A DNA stretch of 64,000 bases. It comes from Zanthoxylum bungeanum. Its lineage: Eukaryota; Streptophyta; Magnoliopsida; Sapindales; Rutaceae. Every line of letters starts with the position of its first letter. Positions within the stretch are counted from its first letter, which is position 1. This document shows, one piece after another, positions 1-10,057 of the stretch. Below the pieces are notes generated by a model. That model had not been told where the DNA came from. It made no database searches and was given only the letters and a program-made list of their open reading frames with translations. Position numbers and translations under genes: made by a program. The stretch covers positions 56,901 through 120,900 of the forward strand of contig SKCR01036757.1 in NCBI GenBank assembly GCA_019454045.1. The letters are read 5' to 3'.

Positions 1-1429
1 TCAATTCGGCAAAATATTTTCTCACATATGTGTTGGCCTTCTCTAACTCTCTCACCCTCCTCTGGCTCAACTCAGCATACTCTTGCATAAAAATGCCACA
101 CTATATGACCTGAAACAAACTTCATTTATTTCTCTCATTCGACATAAAGATAGAAAAATAGATATACAAATATATTTATATTTCACCTGATAACTCAGAG
201 CTGCAATCTTCTTGCTTGTTTCGGTTGGACCTAGTTCAGTCAACCGATGCTCATCTTCTTCGAGGAGGAGTCGTTTTATAAATTTAGAGAGACTGGAGGG
301 ATCCGAAATTACAGTGGACGCATGAGGAATCTTTACTATAACATTTTATGCATCTTTCTCCACTTTGACTATAGCTTTCCTCTTCTTTGAAGTGGAGGCC
401 TTCTCAATCGGTTGTATCGTTGAGGCAGGAACATCAGCCGAAACGACTTCCATTGGTTTGGAGACTTCCACTTCGATGGCTTCAGGTTCCTTCCCTTTGG
501 ATTTCTTTGTCCTTCTTCGGCTTCTCATTTCATCAAGATTAGACACCTTAAATGGACCCGACATAATTTCAGCTGCGCATAAAAATTCTTCAGGGGTAAG
601 AGGTTTTAAAAATAGCAGCTCCCCAAATGTAACTTCAATCACCCAAATGCATAATATCACGGCCAAGATATGTTTACACAAAGCCAAATGGGTACCTTCT
701 GAATCAAAGACTTCCTTCCACAGCGGGGTTAACCTCAGTCTCCTCTCATCCAAAGTGGTTCTCCAATTCCTTTTTAATTCGGGCAAATTGAGAATGAACT
801 TTGTGTTTGATACGACTTGACTGGTGTTATCAAAGCTTCTGTTCAATTGAAGACCTAAAAAGAAAAAGTAGAGAAATTTCAGTCATACAAGTAATAAGTA
901 TAAAAGTACGAAGGTAAGGTCGAAAACACTCACTCGATGAATTCCAATGTTCTGGAATATTACCACTCTCATTCGAACCGAATACACTCTCTCCTCTAAC
1001 GAAGAAATAACTTTTTTGCCAATCCCTCAGGTCGTTTGTTGTAAGCCCCAATACCAAATGATCTCTCTTTTGTCGGAGATACAAGTGATACCTATCTTTT
1101 TCTCTCAAGTGCTCCTTCATATAGTATGTATACAATAGGTCTTTTACCCCAAATTCGATTCCCAATTCAAAATCCATACACTCAATCGACAATAGGATCC
1201 TCCAAGTGTTTGGCATTAACTGAGAATAAGCCAACTGGTAATGATTCAACACTTCCCACACTAACTTTGGAATGGGGAATCTAAACCCATCTATGAATGG
1301 GCGTTTGTAAAACCCAATCCACCTAGGAATTTTGTAATTTATCCTTTCAGTCGACGATGCTAACCTTACTTCTATTGATTGTGGAAACCTATACTTCAAT
1401 TTCATCTCTCTCATTGATTTTTCTGTCAC
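1..1429 (-). pseudogene. Spliced gene-like unit with putative gypsy-type transposase domain, 3' end outside window
   Basis: Three exons can be read on the minus strand: 1429-934, 854-187 and 100-1 (continuing off the window). GT-AG introns lie at 933-855 and 186-101. The frame stays open across both junctions (exon 1 ends in phase 1, exon 2 in phase 0). The first exon has the pattern of the plant PF04195-like family: a GFRFPIPKLVWEVLNHYQ-like stretch, then SQLMPNTWRIL. Exon 2 carries SFDNTSQVVSNTKFILNLPE and a lysine-rich linker (RSRRRTKKSKGKE). Exon 3 is coiled-coil-like (QRRVRELEKANTYV). One in-frame TAA at 346-348 breaks the otherwise clean frame, so it is either a pseudogene or has an alternative 3' structure. 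The start ATG at 1429 lies just beside an Athila-type LTR fragment. These proteins are of retroelement origin with no established biochemical role. The family assignment is from memory of its sequence pattern. Confidence 0.6.
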
Positions 1430-1474
1430 TCAACTGGCTGGATTCTTAGTTAGAATATCATATTAACTAAGTTA

Positions 1475-2573
1475 GATTTCTGCTGGAGGAAGGGTGAAGC
1501 TTTTATTATTTTAGTTTAGATCAATCTCCCTTAATTATAATATGGAAATTATAATTTAAATTAAAGGATTACCACCTTAATGGCTGGTTTTATTTATTTG
1601 ACATAATGTGATACCGCCTATATGGCCGGTCTTTAGGTGACAGATGATTACCGCATATATGGCTGGTTTATGGACAAATAATAACACCGTCTTTATGGTC
1701 AGTTGGACTTAATAATTGAAAATATGACTTAATTAGGATACCGCCTATATGGTCGGTTGGTAATATCAGTGATAATTTCTATATTATAATAAGGGAGATT
1801 TCTAAATTAGAATTAGTAAAAGTGGATCCCCTAACCCCCGACATTTTATTTTTATTCTAGGGAAGTGATAAAACACAATATTCACATGCTTAATAATTGA
1901 TTTAATTATATAATGGGTAATTCTTTAATTTGTTTATTAAATCTTAAGCTTAACGCTTCTTATTGCTTGATCACCAATAAGATTGATGTGATAAACTTAA
2001 AATGAACTTGACGAATGGATTTTAGTTTTCATTCAATAGCCCACGATCTTCCTTGATGATAGATAACCCTTTAATAGATTTCCTTACAGGATAGACATAT
2101 ACCTATCGGGCGGGGGTAGCCACTAGTGGAACTTGAATTTAATGAATTCATGTAACTTGATTAACATAGACATATGATTAATTGAGTTATTTGGGTGTTT
2201 GCATCTGACCATCGACATAGGCTTTTGCATATCTTCGTGTTCCAGGTTAGCAAACTAATTTATTACACATATGTAAGATAATCAATTCATCATTAGAATA
2301 ATATTGTGTAGAGTCACGGCCCTAGATATTTGTGTCTTTTATTTATTTTCCTTAGTATTTTCTTTTATGTTTTTATTTATTTATTTGTTCAGCAAATCCA
2401 CATTCATCCAACCAAAAATAATCATTCCATTCTCCCTATAATTAGATAATTGTAAATAAATAGTATCAATAATTAATAACAACAGTATGAATTAAGTCCT
2501 CGTGGGATCGATATTTTTATACTACTTGAACGATACGTGCGCTTGCGTTATACGCGTGTGATTACGCCGGTCA
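1475..2573 (+). repeat. Truncated Athila-type LTR (R/U5 part)
   Basis: This stretch parallels the downstream half of the Athila-like LTRs at 32237-33471 and 42436-43664. Shared parts are the CAATCTCCCTTAA block, repeated ACCGCCTATATGG / GGTTGGTAA units, a TAGCCCACGATCTTCCTTGA block, and the terminal block GTCCTCGTGGGATCGATA...TACGCGTGTGATTACG ending in CCGGTCA. No primer-binding site follows 2573 and the U3 promoter half is missing. It is therefore a truncated 3' or solo LTR, and clearly more diverged than the two LTRs of the intact element. Confidence 0.8.
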
Positions 2574-3392
2574 ATAATTTGAATCCAGTGTTGAATTGAG
2601 TTGTGTAAAGATTTTTTTTATATATATATAAAATTATGTCACATACACTTTAATAGGAATAAATGATTAAAATTTAGTTATATATAAATTATTATCCAAT
2701 AACTATCAATCATAATTGAAAAAAAAAATATTACAAATTGCAATATTATTCCAGCTGCGAGAGGCTTAATACATAAAAATAGATTTATTAGTGAAAATTA
2801 TGAAATAAAAAAGGAGTTTTTGGTAATCGTTTTATCTACAAATGGAAAGCAAGAAAGGTGCAGCCATAGTGGCCCCTATCTAGAAAAGCTAAAATATGTC
2901 GTTTCACAAATAATGGCCCAATCCATATTCATACAAATTGAGATGATCTTCCTAATTTTTTGATACACTAACGTGATATTATTAATTAATAAATATATAA
3001 TATATATATTTTTATTAAATATAATTATTATTTATTTGATAATTTTTTAATATATTAATGTGCGTGCTAATAAATTATTAAATTATTATATAAATTACGT
3101 TAGCGTTGTAGAATTTTATTCTCGTCTCTCATTTGATTCCAATAAATGTGGTTTCGCATTTTCCCACCATGAAACGCTGCCGTCTTCTTCAAAACATAAC
3201 TTTTTGGGTGCCACTTCACTTTGAATGCCAAGATTTTATCGAATTGGAGAATTGACATGAACATAATCTTAGGCAGTAGCTAGAAATATGTGATTTTTTA
3301 AAAGGCGGATTTCCGAAATTTTATTGAGAATCCTCATTTTTTAGAGGAAGATCGTGGATACAATCAAAATCCAATAATGATGTCACTCACTA
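2574..3392. other. AT-rich intergenic stretch
   Basis: No open frame, LTR end or RNA gene is recognisable. At about 2955-3117 an AT-rich imperfect palindrome is visible (left arm with CACTAACGTGATAT, right arm with ATAAATTACGTTAGCG), which may be a decayed MITE. Its ends and any target duplication are not clear. Confidence 0.4.
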
Positions 3393-3401
3393 AAGAAATT
3401 A

Positions 3402-3524
3402 GGGTCATGTTAACGAGTGCCCTAATGACACTCATTAATGATTCATTTTTGAAAAAATTTCACATTATTTTTATGGGAAATGCAAAAAATTATCAAAATA
3501 TTAATTAATTTTCCATTTTGTCCA
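3402..3524. mobile_element. Mutator-like MITE, left part
   Basis: The terminal sequence GGGTCATGTTAACGAGTGCC is matched in inverted orientation by the sequence ending at 47395 (GGCACTCATTAACATTTACC). The flanking 9-mers AAGAAATTA (3393-3401) and AAGAAACTA (47396-47404) match at 8 of 9 positions, as expected for a 9-bp Mutator-type target duplication. The inverted arms stay similar for about 60 bp. The element is split at 3524/3525 by the minus-strand Tat-like retrotransposon and everything nested in it. Confidence 0.75.
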
Positions 3525-4165
3525 TGTGGACGCTGATTTTCGCCCAAGGTCCACAATCGAGAATTTGTAGGTTAGGACACTAGTGATCCTGCAAAACAAA
3601 GGTAAAATGAGTGGGGAGTACTGCCCACCGGTGTTAGGCACTCCGACGCTCAAGTCAATAGTGAAGACGAGCGGTAAATAATAGAAGAACAAGGTCGGAA
3701 GTTACCTTGACTTCTGTTGATTGCCGTGAGGGCGGTGGCCGTTGTTTAAAGAGTAGAAAGCTTTGAGAGCTCAGACTCTGCTGGAAAAACTATATCCTCT
3801 ACATGTGGATTACCTCTTCTATTTATATACTTTTGGGAGGTGTGCTTATTTAATACATTAATTGTTTGTCTGTTGGATGCTGGAAACGATTTGGATGCTG
3901 GAAACAGTTGATCCATGAGAGGGGGGAGTTATGAGTTCAAGTGTTTTTTGGGTTGGCAACTGATAAGTTAGGAGGCCATTTTGGTCGGATATTTTCTTGG
4001 GTATGGGCTCGTGAAATCACTTGGACCAATATGGGCTTTCTCTGTTTTGGGTTTCTTAGACTGATGAGTGATGGGTGATTGGTGTCGGGCCTTTGGGTTT
4101 TTAATGCTTGCTAGTTTGGAAGGGAAATGATGATTTTGCCCCTATGCCCAAATTTGGCCTATACA
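3525..4165 (-). repeat. 3' LTR of Tat-like element
   Basis: Matches 46705-47329 from TGTGGACGCTG to GGCCTATACA. It contains a small internal duplication of GGATGCTGGAAACGATTT-like sequence near 3876-3910 that the other LTR lacks. The minus-strand polypurine tract (AGAGAGTAGGGGACAAAC) lies directly beside it at 4166-4183. Confidence 0.85.
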
Positions 4166-4269
4166 GTTTGTCCCCTACTCTCTAAGTCAATGAGTCATTG
4201 GCTTGGAGAGTACTTGAAACGTGTGTCGCCTGGGGCGAGACCATATGATATAGGTGTACCTGAGTGTTG

Positions 4270-4721
4270 ATGCTGCCTATAGATGGAACCAAACGAATGC
4301 CAGATTGTGAACACGACTCTACATGAGCCATTGGGGATGTACCCAATCGTCTGAATCAGATGAAGGTCAAGATCATCTCAATACTATGAGTCAATAGACC
4401 GGGAGAGTCTTCAATGTCTTCTGGACCAGATTAAGGTCAGGTCTTGAACTTGACTCTACATGAGCCATGGGGAATGTTCCCAGTCGACTGAACCAAATGA
4501 AGGTTAGGTCTTGAACTTGACTCTACATGAGTCATGGGGAATGTTCTCAGTCGACTGAACCAAATGAAGGTCAGGTCTTGAACTTGACTCTACATGAGTC
4601 ATAGGGAATGTTCCCAGTCGACTGAACCAAATGAAGGTCAGGTCTTGAACTCGACTCTACATGAGTCATGGGGAATGTTCCCAGTCGACTGAACCAGATA
4701 AAGGCCAGGTCTTGAACTTGA
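4270..4721. repeat. 67-bp tandem array in Tat-like 3' region
   Basis: At least five copies of a 67-bp unit containing GACTCTACATGAGTCATGGG, CAGTCGACTGAACCA and GATGAAGGTCAGGTCTTGAA. The first copies are diverged. The array is cut by the solo LTR at 4722-6638 and resumes at 6639-6770 in phase. The embedded GTCGAC and ACTCTACATGAGT stretches are near-palindromic. Confidence 0.85.
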
Positions 4722-6638
4722 TGTAGGCATTGTATTTTTACACATTAGCCCAATGATGAGTCTCGTATGGAGGCAACTACTTCTTTAGTCATGAAAGTCG
4801 CGGGAAACGGACGTTGGAAGGGTAAAGTTGGAAAATAGAATTTTTGATGGATTTAATCTCGTTGTTTTCGCTTCGGTTGCTTGTTATACCTCCGTTTCTA
4901 AGCTCACCTTAGGCCGAAACTCCCATAGACCACATACCTAACGCAAACCAAGCCCAAATACCCAAGTCAACCCAAGTCAAACCAAGTCAAACCAAATCCA
5001 TGCCCAAAGATGTGATTCACGCCCAAAGCCCCTTTATTTAGGTATATGCATATTTATCACATGTTTAAATCTTGTAAATCCTTACCTAAATAAAAGAAAT
5101 CAAATCAAATCCCTACCAAATCAAATCCAATCCCAAATCCTAATTTGGAGATGCATTCCTTATTAGAAATCAATTAGGAGATTCCTTCCTAATCTAATTA
5201 GGAAAGTCTCCTCTCTTTGCCTATAAAAAGAGGCCTTCACCCCCCATTCAAAACCTAGCCCATACATCTCTCTCACACGCCTAAAGCACTCTCTTAAGCC
5301 TCCATTACACGCCCAAGCATCCCCCTGAAGCCTCCATTGCCGCACCTTCAAGATCCAATAGCCTCCATTGCCGCATCTTCCCTCCATCATCAACACCCTT
5401 CACGCCCAAGCCCTAAACTTAACCCTCCATTGCCGAGTTCCAGCCCCCATTCACAGCCCTAAAACACCCTCCAATAAACCTTATTCACAGCCCTAAAGTC
5501 GCACTAAACACCCTCCAAACACAGCCCCATTCGCAGCCCCAAAACAGTCCCGAAACACCCCTCACTGCACCTTGAACTGCACAGTTTCGTCCCCTGTTCT
5601 GGTCAGTTTTTTGTTGCGTCTTTAACCCATAAAACAGTCCTAAAATCACCTAAACACCATCCCCAAAACCTCCATAAAGTTTCCCTAAAAAATCCTCACA
5701 AACGCACCTCCCTAAGCCTTCAAAATCACCCAAAACAGTCCGCTAAACCATCAAGACAGTGACCTGAAACGTAGCAGCGAAACAGCAGCGAAACGGACTT
5801 GAAACAGCAGCCCAAACAGCAAAACAGCGAGGAAAGACGTTGAGTTGGTGAACTAAAAGAGTAGTGGATCATTCACCCTTCCAACGGACGTGTAACGCCC
5901 TTTCTTAGACGACAAAAGAGGTTAGACCTGAGGGCACCTTTCTACTTATCTTCTTTATTGTTGTTTTATTTATTTTGATATATAATTGCATGAGAGTCGT
6001 TTGAAGCATGATGTGATTGTTGGATGAGCGGGATATGTGTTCTCTTTTATGGTATATCGGATGGAAACCCGGACGTAAATTCCATAGCCGACTCCGAATG
6101 GACGGTAGTATGGTCTGCACCCGGGATACAATGCCACGTACCACTTAAGATACACGCATCTCGTCTCATCCTAATTTGTATTTGAGCATGTTATAGTCTT
6201 TAGGTTATATGTTTATTATTTAAAGCATGGTATAATTTAGTTGTTATTTATTTGTTAAAGCATATTTAGGTTGTTCCTTATGCATATTATTAGTTTATGA
6301 TGTGTTAGGATAATGATTTATACATGTTGCTTAATGATTCAATATGCTCGTTGTGTTACATTGCGTGGAATTATTTGGATGAAAGCATGTTAGATCTAAG
6401 TACCCTTGAGCATGATTATTGAGTAGACTTGGTTAGTTCATTGCACAAATTATATCATCACAAGTGACATAAGTAAGGGACCATTCCGAACCCAACGGTT
6501 TGAGGTCTTCCCTTGCGAGGGGTGAGTGCGGCCTTAAATCTTTGTCCCGGTTCACACCGGGTGGCGACTCCATGTTATTTCGTACTCCCAACTAGGCCGC
6601 GAGCCTAGAACAGCGTCGCCCAGGTTCTATTGTCTACA
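4722..6638 (+). mobile_element. Solo LTR, family A
   Basis: Starts TGTAGGCATTG and ends TTGTCTACA, flanked by a perfect 5-bp duplication CTTGA (4717-4721 and 6639-6643). Homologous along its length to the LTRs of the family A element at 12934-14602 and 18502-20469. No internal region remains, so it is the product of LTR-LTR recombination. Four small overlapping ORFs inside have no counterpart in known proteins and are not annotated. Confidence 0.9.
5222..5230 (+). promoter_or_regulatory. TATA box of family A solo LTR
   Basis: TATAAAAAG inside CCTATAAAAAGAGGCCTTCA. The same box stands at equivalent positions in the related LTRs (13057-13065 and 19005-19013), so it is probably the U3 core promoter. 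Confidence 0.6.
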
Positions 6639-7415
6639 CTTGACTCTACATGAGTCATGTGAATGTTCCCAGTCGACTGAACCAGATGAAGGCCAGGTCT
6701 TGAACTTGACTCTACATGAGTCATGGGGAATGTCCCCAGTCGACTGAACCAGATGAAGGTTATGACAAACTTCATATTGATGATCCATATTGTCGTGTCG
6801 AATGGAGGTAACACTTATTTTTGTGATCATGAACATTCTTAGTACATATCACTGAATATTCATACATGTCGTTTGGTGGCTCCGTCGAATGGGCTATTTG
6901 GTGGTTCTCCAAACGTGTGCTCCATCGTTTGAAGATTGGGTCGTCTAAACTTTTTGATAGAATTTTGGGGTCCATGAGGGTTTTCATTCCATTGAACCTG
7001 ATGAAGGTCTATGAGAGATTATACACCACTTTACCCGATGAAGGTCCAAAAGAGTCTTCACTCCACTAGAACTGATGGAGTTCCAATAGAGTTTCACTCC
7101 ACCAGACATGATGAAGATTTATGAAGGTCTCCACTTCTAATTCCACTAGACCCGATGAAGGTGTATGTGGGTCTTCGTTCCTCATTCTACAAGACCTGAT
7201 AAAGGTCAACGAGGGTCTCCAATCCTCATTCTATAAGACATAACAAAGGTCAATGAGGGTCTTCATTCCCTACTCTACAAGACCTGATAAAGGTCAATGT
7301 GGGTCTTCATTCCTCATTCTACAATCCTCACTCTACAAAACCCGACAAAGGTCAATGAAGGTCTTCATTCCTCATTCTACAATCCTCACTCTACAAGACC
7401 TGACAAAGGTCACTG
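6639..7415. repeat. Tat-like 3' region: end of the 67-bp array and start of the 58-bp array
   Basis: The 67-bp array continues from 6639 to about 6770. A non-repetitive stretch follows to about 6980. Then come degenerate units related to CTCTACAAGACCTGACAAAG + GTCAATGAGGGTCTTCATTC + CTCATTCTACAATCCTCA (58 bp, with shorter variants) up to 7415. The same array resumes at 30275 on the far side of the SIRE-like insertion. Confidence 0.8.
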
Positions 7416-8797
7416 TGTTAGCGACTTGGTCGCATAAATGGTTTTTGATGACGTCAACGTGAAATAAGACTTCGACGTGCAAACACGAAGCAATACAAAA
7501 AGAATCGAAACATATGGGGTGAAGAGCGAGAATGTGAAGACTTGCGGTAAAACGAAGATATATTGCGAAGTCTTAGCTTATGATTTAAATTGTAATGTGA
7601 ATTGTAATATTCAAGTGCCTAAGCTCATAGGGATCATGCACATTCACTTAGATGCATTAGGATCATGACAAAATGCTTTAAAATCTTCATTACTCTGCAT
7701 TTTGGTCTGAGATCGGCATACCGGTCCCTTACCGGTATCCATACCGGTCAGATTCTCTGGATTGCATGGCTACTGAAACCGCCATACTCCAAACCGGTCT
7801 CCATACCGGCCTCATAACGGTAAGCCAACGGCTAGTTCCTATACTGGAACCGGCATGACCTAAACCGGTCTACATATCGGTGACCATTCCAGTCTAACTC
7901 TTCATTATGCAATCTTACTGGAACCGGCATGGACCATATCGGTCCTCATACCAGTTACCATACTGGTTTAACGTATACTTGCCCAACGGTCATATAGCCG
8001 TTAGTATCCGTTGGAAACCCAGATCGGCATACTGGTCTCCATACCGGTGTCCAAACTGGTCTAGCTGAGAGTTGGGATTTGCTTTGCATTTTATTATAAA
8101 TAGAACCCCAACTCATTTGTGCTTAGTTAGAGACTTAGAAAACCTTCATACATATTCTACTAAGGCAAATACAAGAGTGTCTTAAACCTTCATATACTTA
8201 AACACTCATACAAGCTCACACACACTACACCTTCATAAATTTAGTAGTGAGCTTAGAACACTTGGGTTTGCAACTCACACAATCTTCTTATTATTTGTGA
8301 GTTCCCAAGTGTGTTTCAAATCTTTTATAACAAAACAGTTGCGGTTTGTGAAATCTCATTAGTTAAGGTAGTTGTAAAGGTTGTGAGTGCGCCTACGAAC
8401 AAAACTCAAAAGTGTAAAAGGTTCGGAGTGTGCCTTTGCGGAAAACTCTTGGTTGCGGGTGAACCACGGAAACTCGATTTTAGTGGAAATCTTCAAGCGA
8501 GGTTTGGGAGAGTGGACGTAGGCACGTTTGGCTGAACCACTATAAATCGCGGTGTCATATTTCTCTTTCCCTATACTTTTACTATTTGCAAGTTTATTTA
8601 CATTTACATTTATTGATTAGAGAACTTGCATATAGGTTATTAATCGAAATTGAGAAAATCGACCTAAGTGCTCATTTGGTAATAAGAGCTAAAAATCGGC
8701 AAAGATTTATTTAATTCCGCACTTATAGCGATAACTCAATTCACCCCCCTCTTGGGAAATAGAGATTGTTTTTCGCTATTGCTTGTAGGTAATTTCA
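7416..8797 (+). repeat. 5' LTR of SIRE-like element
   Basis: Pairs with 28968-30274. The U3 part (7700-8065) is dense in ACCGGT/ACCGGC half-palindromes. A TATA box (TATAAATAG) lies at 8095-8103. A short open frame at 8311-8535 recurs at the same place in the other LTR (29789-30013), but LTR identity alone explains that. Confidence 0.88.
8095..8103 (+). promoter_or_regulatory. TATA box of SIRE-like 5' LTR
   Basis: TATAAATAG about 30 bp downstream of the ACCGGT-rich repeats; the equivalent site in the 3' LTR is at 29573-29581. Confidence 0.6.
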
Positions 8798-8799
8798 AT

Positions 8800-8811
8800 T
8801 GGTATCAGAGC
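8800..8811 (+). other. Primer-binding site (initiator Met tRNA type)
   Basis: TGGTATCAGAGC two bases after the LTR end, the standard plant Copia primer site. Confidence 0.9.
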
Positions 8812-8850
8812 GAGGTATTCTCTACAAAACTTAACGTCCGAGAATAGATC

Positions 8851-10057
8851 ATGGCTTCTACAAGCAACTCGTCAAATCTTGCCGAGGGATTTTCAACGAC
8901 TAGACCTCCGTTTTACCCCGGAATGGACTACAATTATTGAAAAATGAGAATGTTAAATTATCTCCTTACTGTTGATCTGCAATCCTATTTGGTGATTACA
9001 CGGGGTGCAAAAGTACCAATGAAGAATGATAGCAATTGGGTTGATATTCCAAAACCGAGCTTAGAATGGGATAGTGATGATGTAAAACTAGCATCACAAA
9101 ATGCTAAGGCACTCAACCAACTCCTATGTGCCATTGATCGGGATCAAGTAAGCAAGCTTCCGGAATGTGGAAACGCATATGATTTATGGAAGTCTTTGGA
9201 AATGGTCAATGAGGGCACAAGCCAAGTGAAGGAATCGAAGATCAACCGGTTCATGTGCGAATTGGACAATTTCAAGATGGAATCTGGGGAAGAAATTGAT
9301 CACATGATTTTGAGGTTTACGATCATCATCAATCATTTGGGAGCCTTGGGAAAAGTCATCGGGACATCGAATCAAGTGAAGAAAATTTTAAGATCACTCC
9401 CGCAGGAATATAGAAGCTACATCTCCTCCATTAGAGAAGCAAACGACATAAACACATTAAATATGGATGATTTAGTTGGCAAATTGCTTGAGTATGAAAT
9501 GGAGATCAAGATGGATAAAAAGGAGGAAGATGAGAAAAAGACAAGAAAGTCTTTGGCCTTAAAACCGAGAAAAAGAGACGACTCAAGCTCAAGTGAAGAA
9601 GAAGATAATGATGATGAGTTGGCAATCATCACCAAGAAGTAAAGGAGCTCCTCAAATCCGCAAAGCTCGAAGGAAAATCAAAGGCGGATGAAAAGAAAGA
9701 AGAAAAATGGTCGCGGAAGAACAAGAAAATTGTATGTTATGAATGCAACAAACCGGGTCATATAGCCATCGATTGCCCATTGAGAATAATGAAAGTAAAA
9801 TCAAAGAAAAAGGCAATGAAAGCTACTTCAACTTGGAGCGATAGTGATTCAAGCTCATCCGAGGAGAATGAGGTAGAAGTCAAAGATAAATCAATAGCAT
9901 TCATGACTATCACGGATGAGGACTTCCATTTTGAAAGCGAAGAAGAAGAGGTACACAATTCTCAAGACTAAAATGATCTACTTAATGCTTTTAATGGTTT
10001 AAAAGAATTATGTGATGTGCTTAAAAAGAAATTAAAATTGCTCAAAAATGAGCATGT
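8851..10057 (+). pseudogene. SIRE-like gag, N-terminal part
   Basis: Starts at ATG 8851 (MASTSNSSNLAEGF...). A TGA at 8938-8940 sits where the family normally has Trp in a YNYWKMRM-like motif. The UBN2/gag core follows (ALNQLLCAIDRDQVSKL..., YDLWKSLEMVNEGTSQVK, ILRSLPQEYRSYISSIRE) to an acidic serine-rich stretch. The frame shifts near 9640, after which a CCHC zinc knuckle is read (CYECNKPGHIAIDC, about 9738-9779). A further acidic segment ends in a TAA at 9969. The Angela-like element interrupts gag at 10057/10058, and the frame is in phase with the sequence resuming at 27377. Gag would form the particle that packages the RNA; this copy is broken. Confidence 0.85.

Noticed and set aside
365..820. 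151-codon plus-strand frame
   Set aside because: Antisense shadow of exon 2 of the minus-strand transposase-like gene, whose splice sites and family residues support the minus strand.
3520..3524. Target duplication for the Tat-like element (GTCCA against ATTCA)
   Set aside because: Only three of five bases agree, so I do not claim it. The LTR boundaries rest on LTR alignment, primer site and polypurine tract instead.
6605..6987. Overlapping 69-71-codon minus-strand frames
   Set aside because: They span the solo LTR end and the 67-bp tandem repeats; the frames simply repeat the unit in different phases.
4270..7415. CRISPR-like regular repeats
   Set aside because: Repeat units are contiguous tandem copies without unique spacers, in a plant Tat-like element.
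8800..8811. tRNA-gene-like sequence at primer sites (also 33478-33496 and 46685-46701)
   Set aside because: Only the short complement to a tRNA 3' end is present; there is no cloverleaf or promoter box, so these are primer-binding sites, not tRNA genes.
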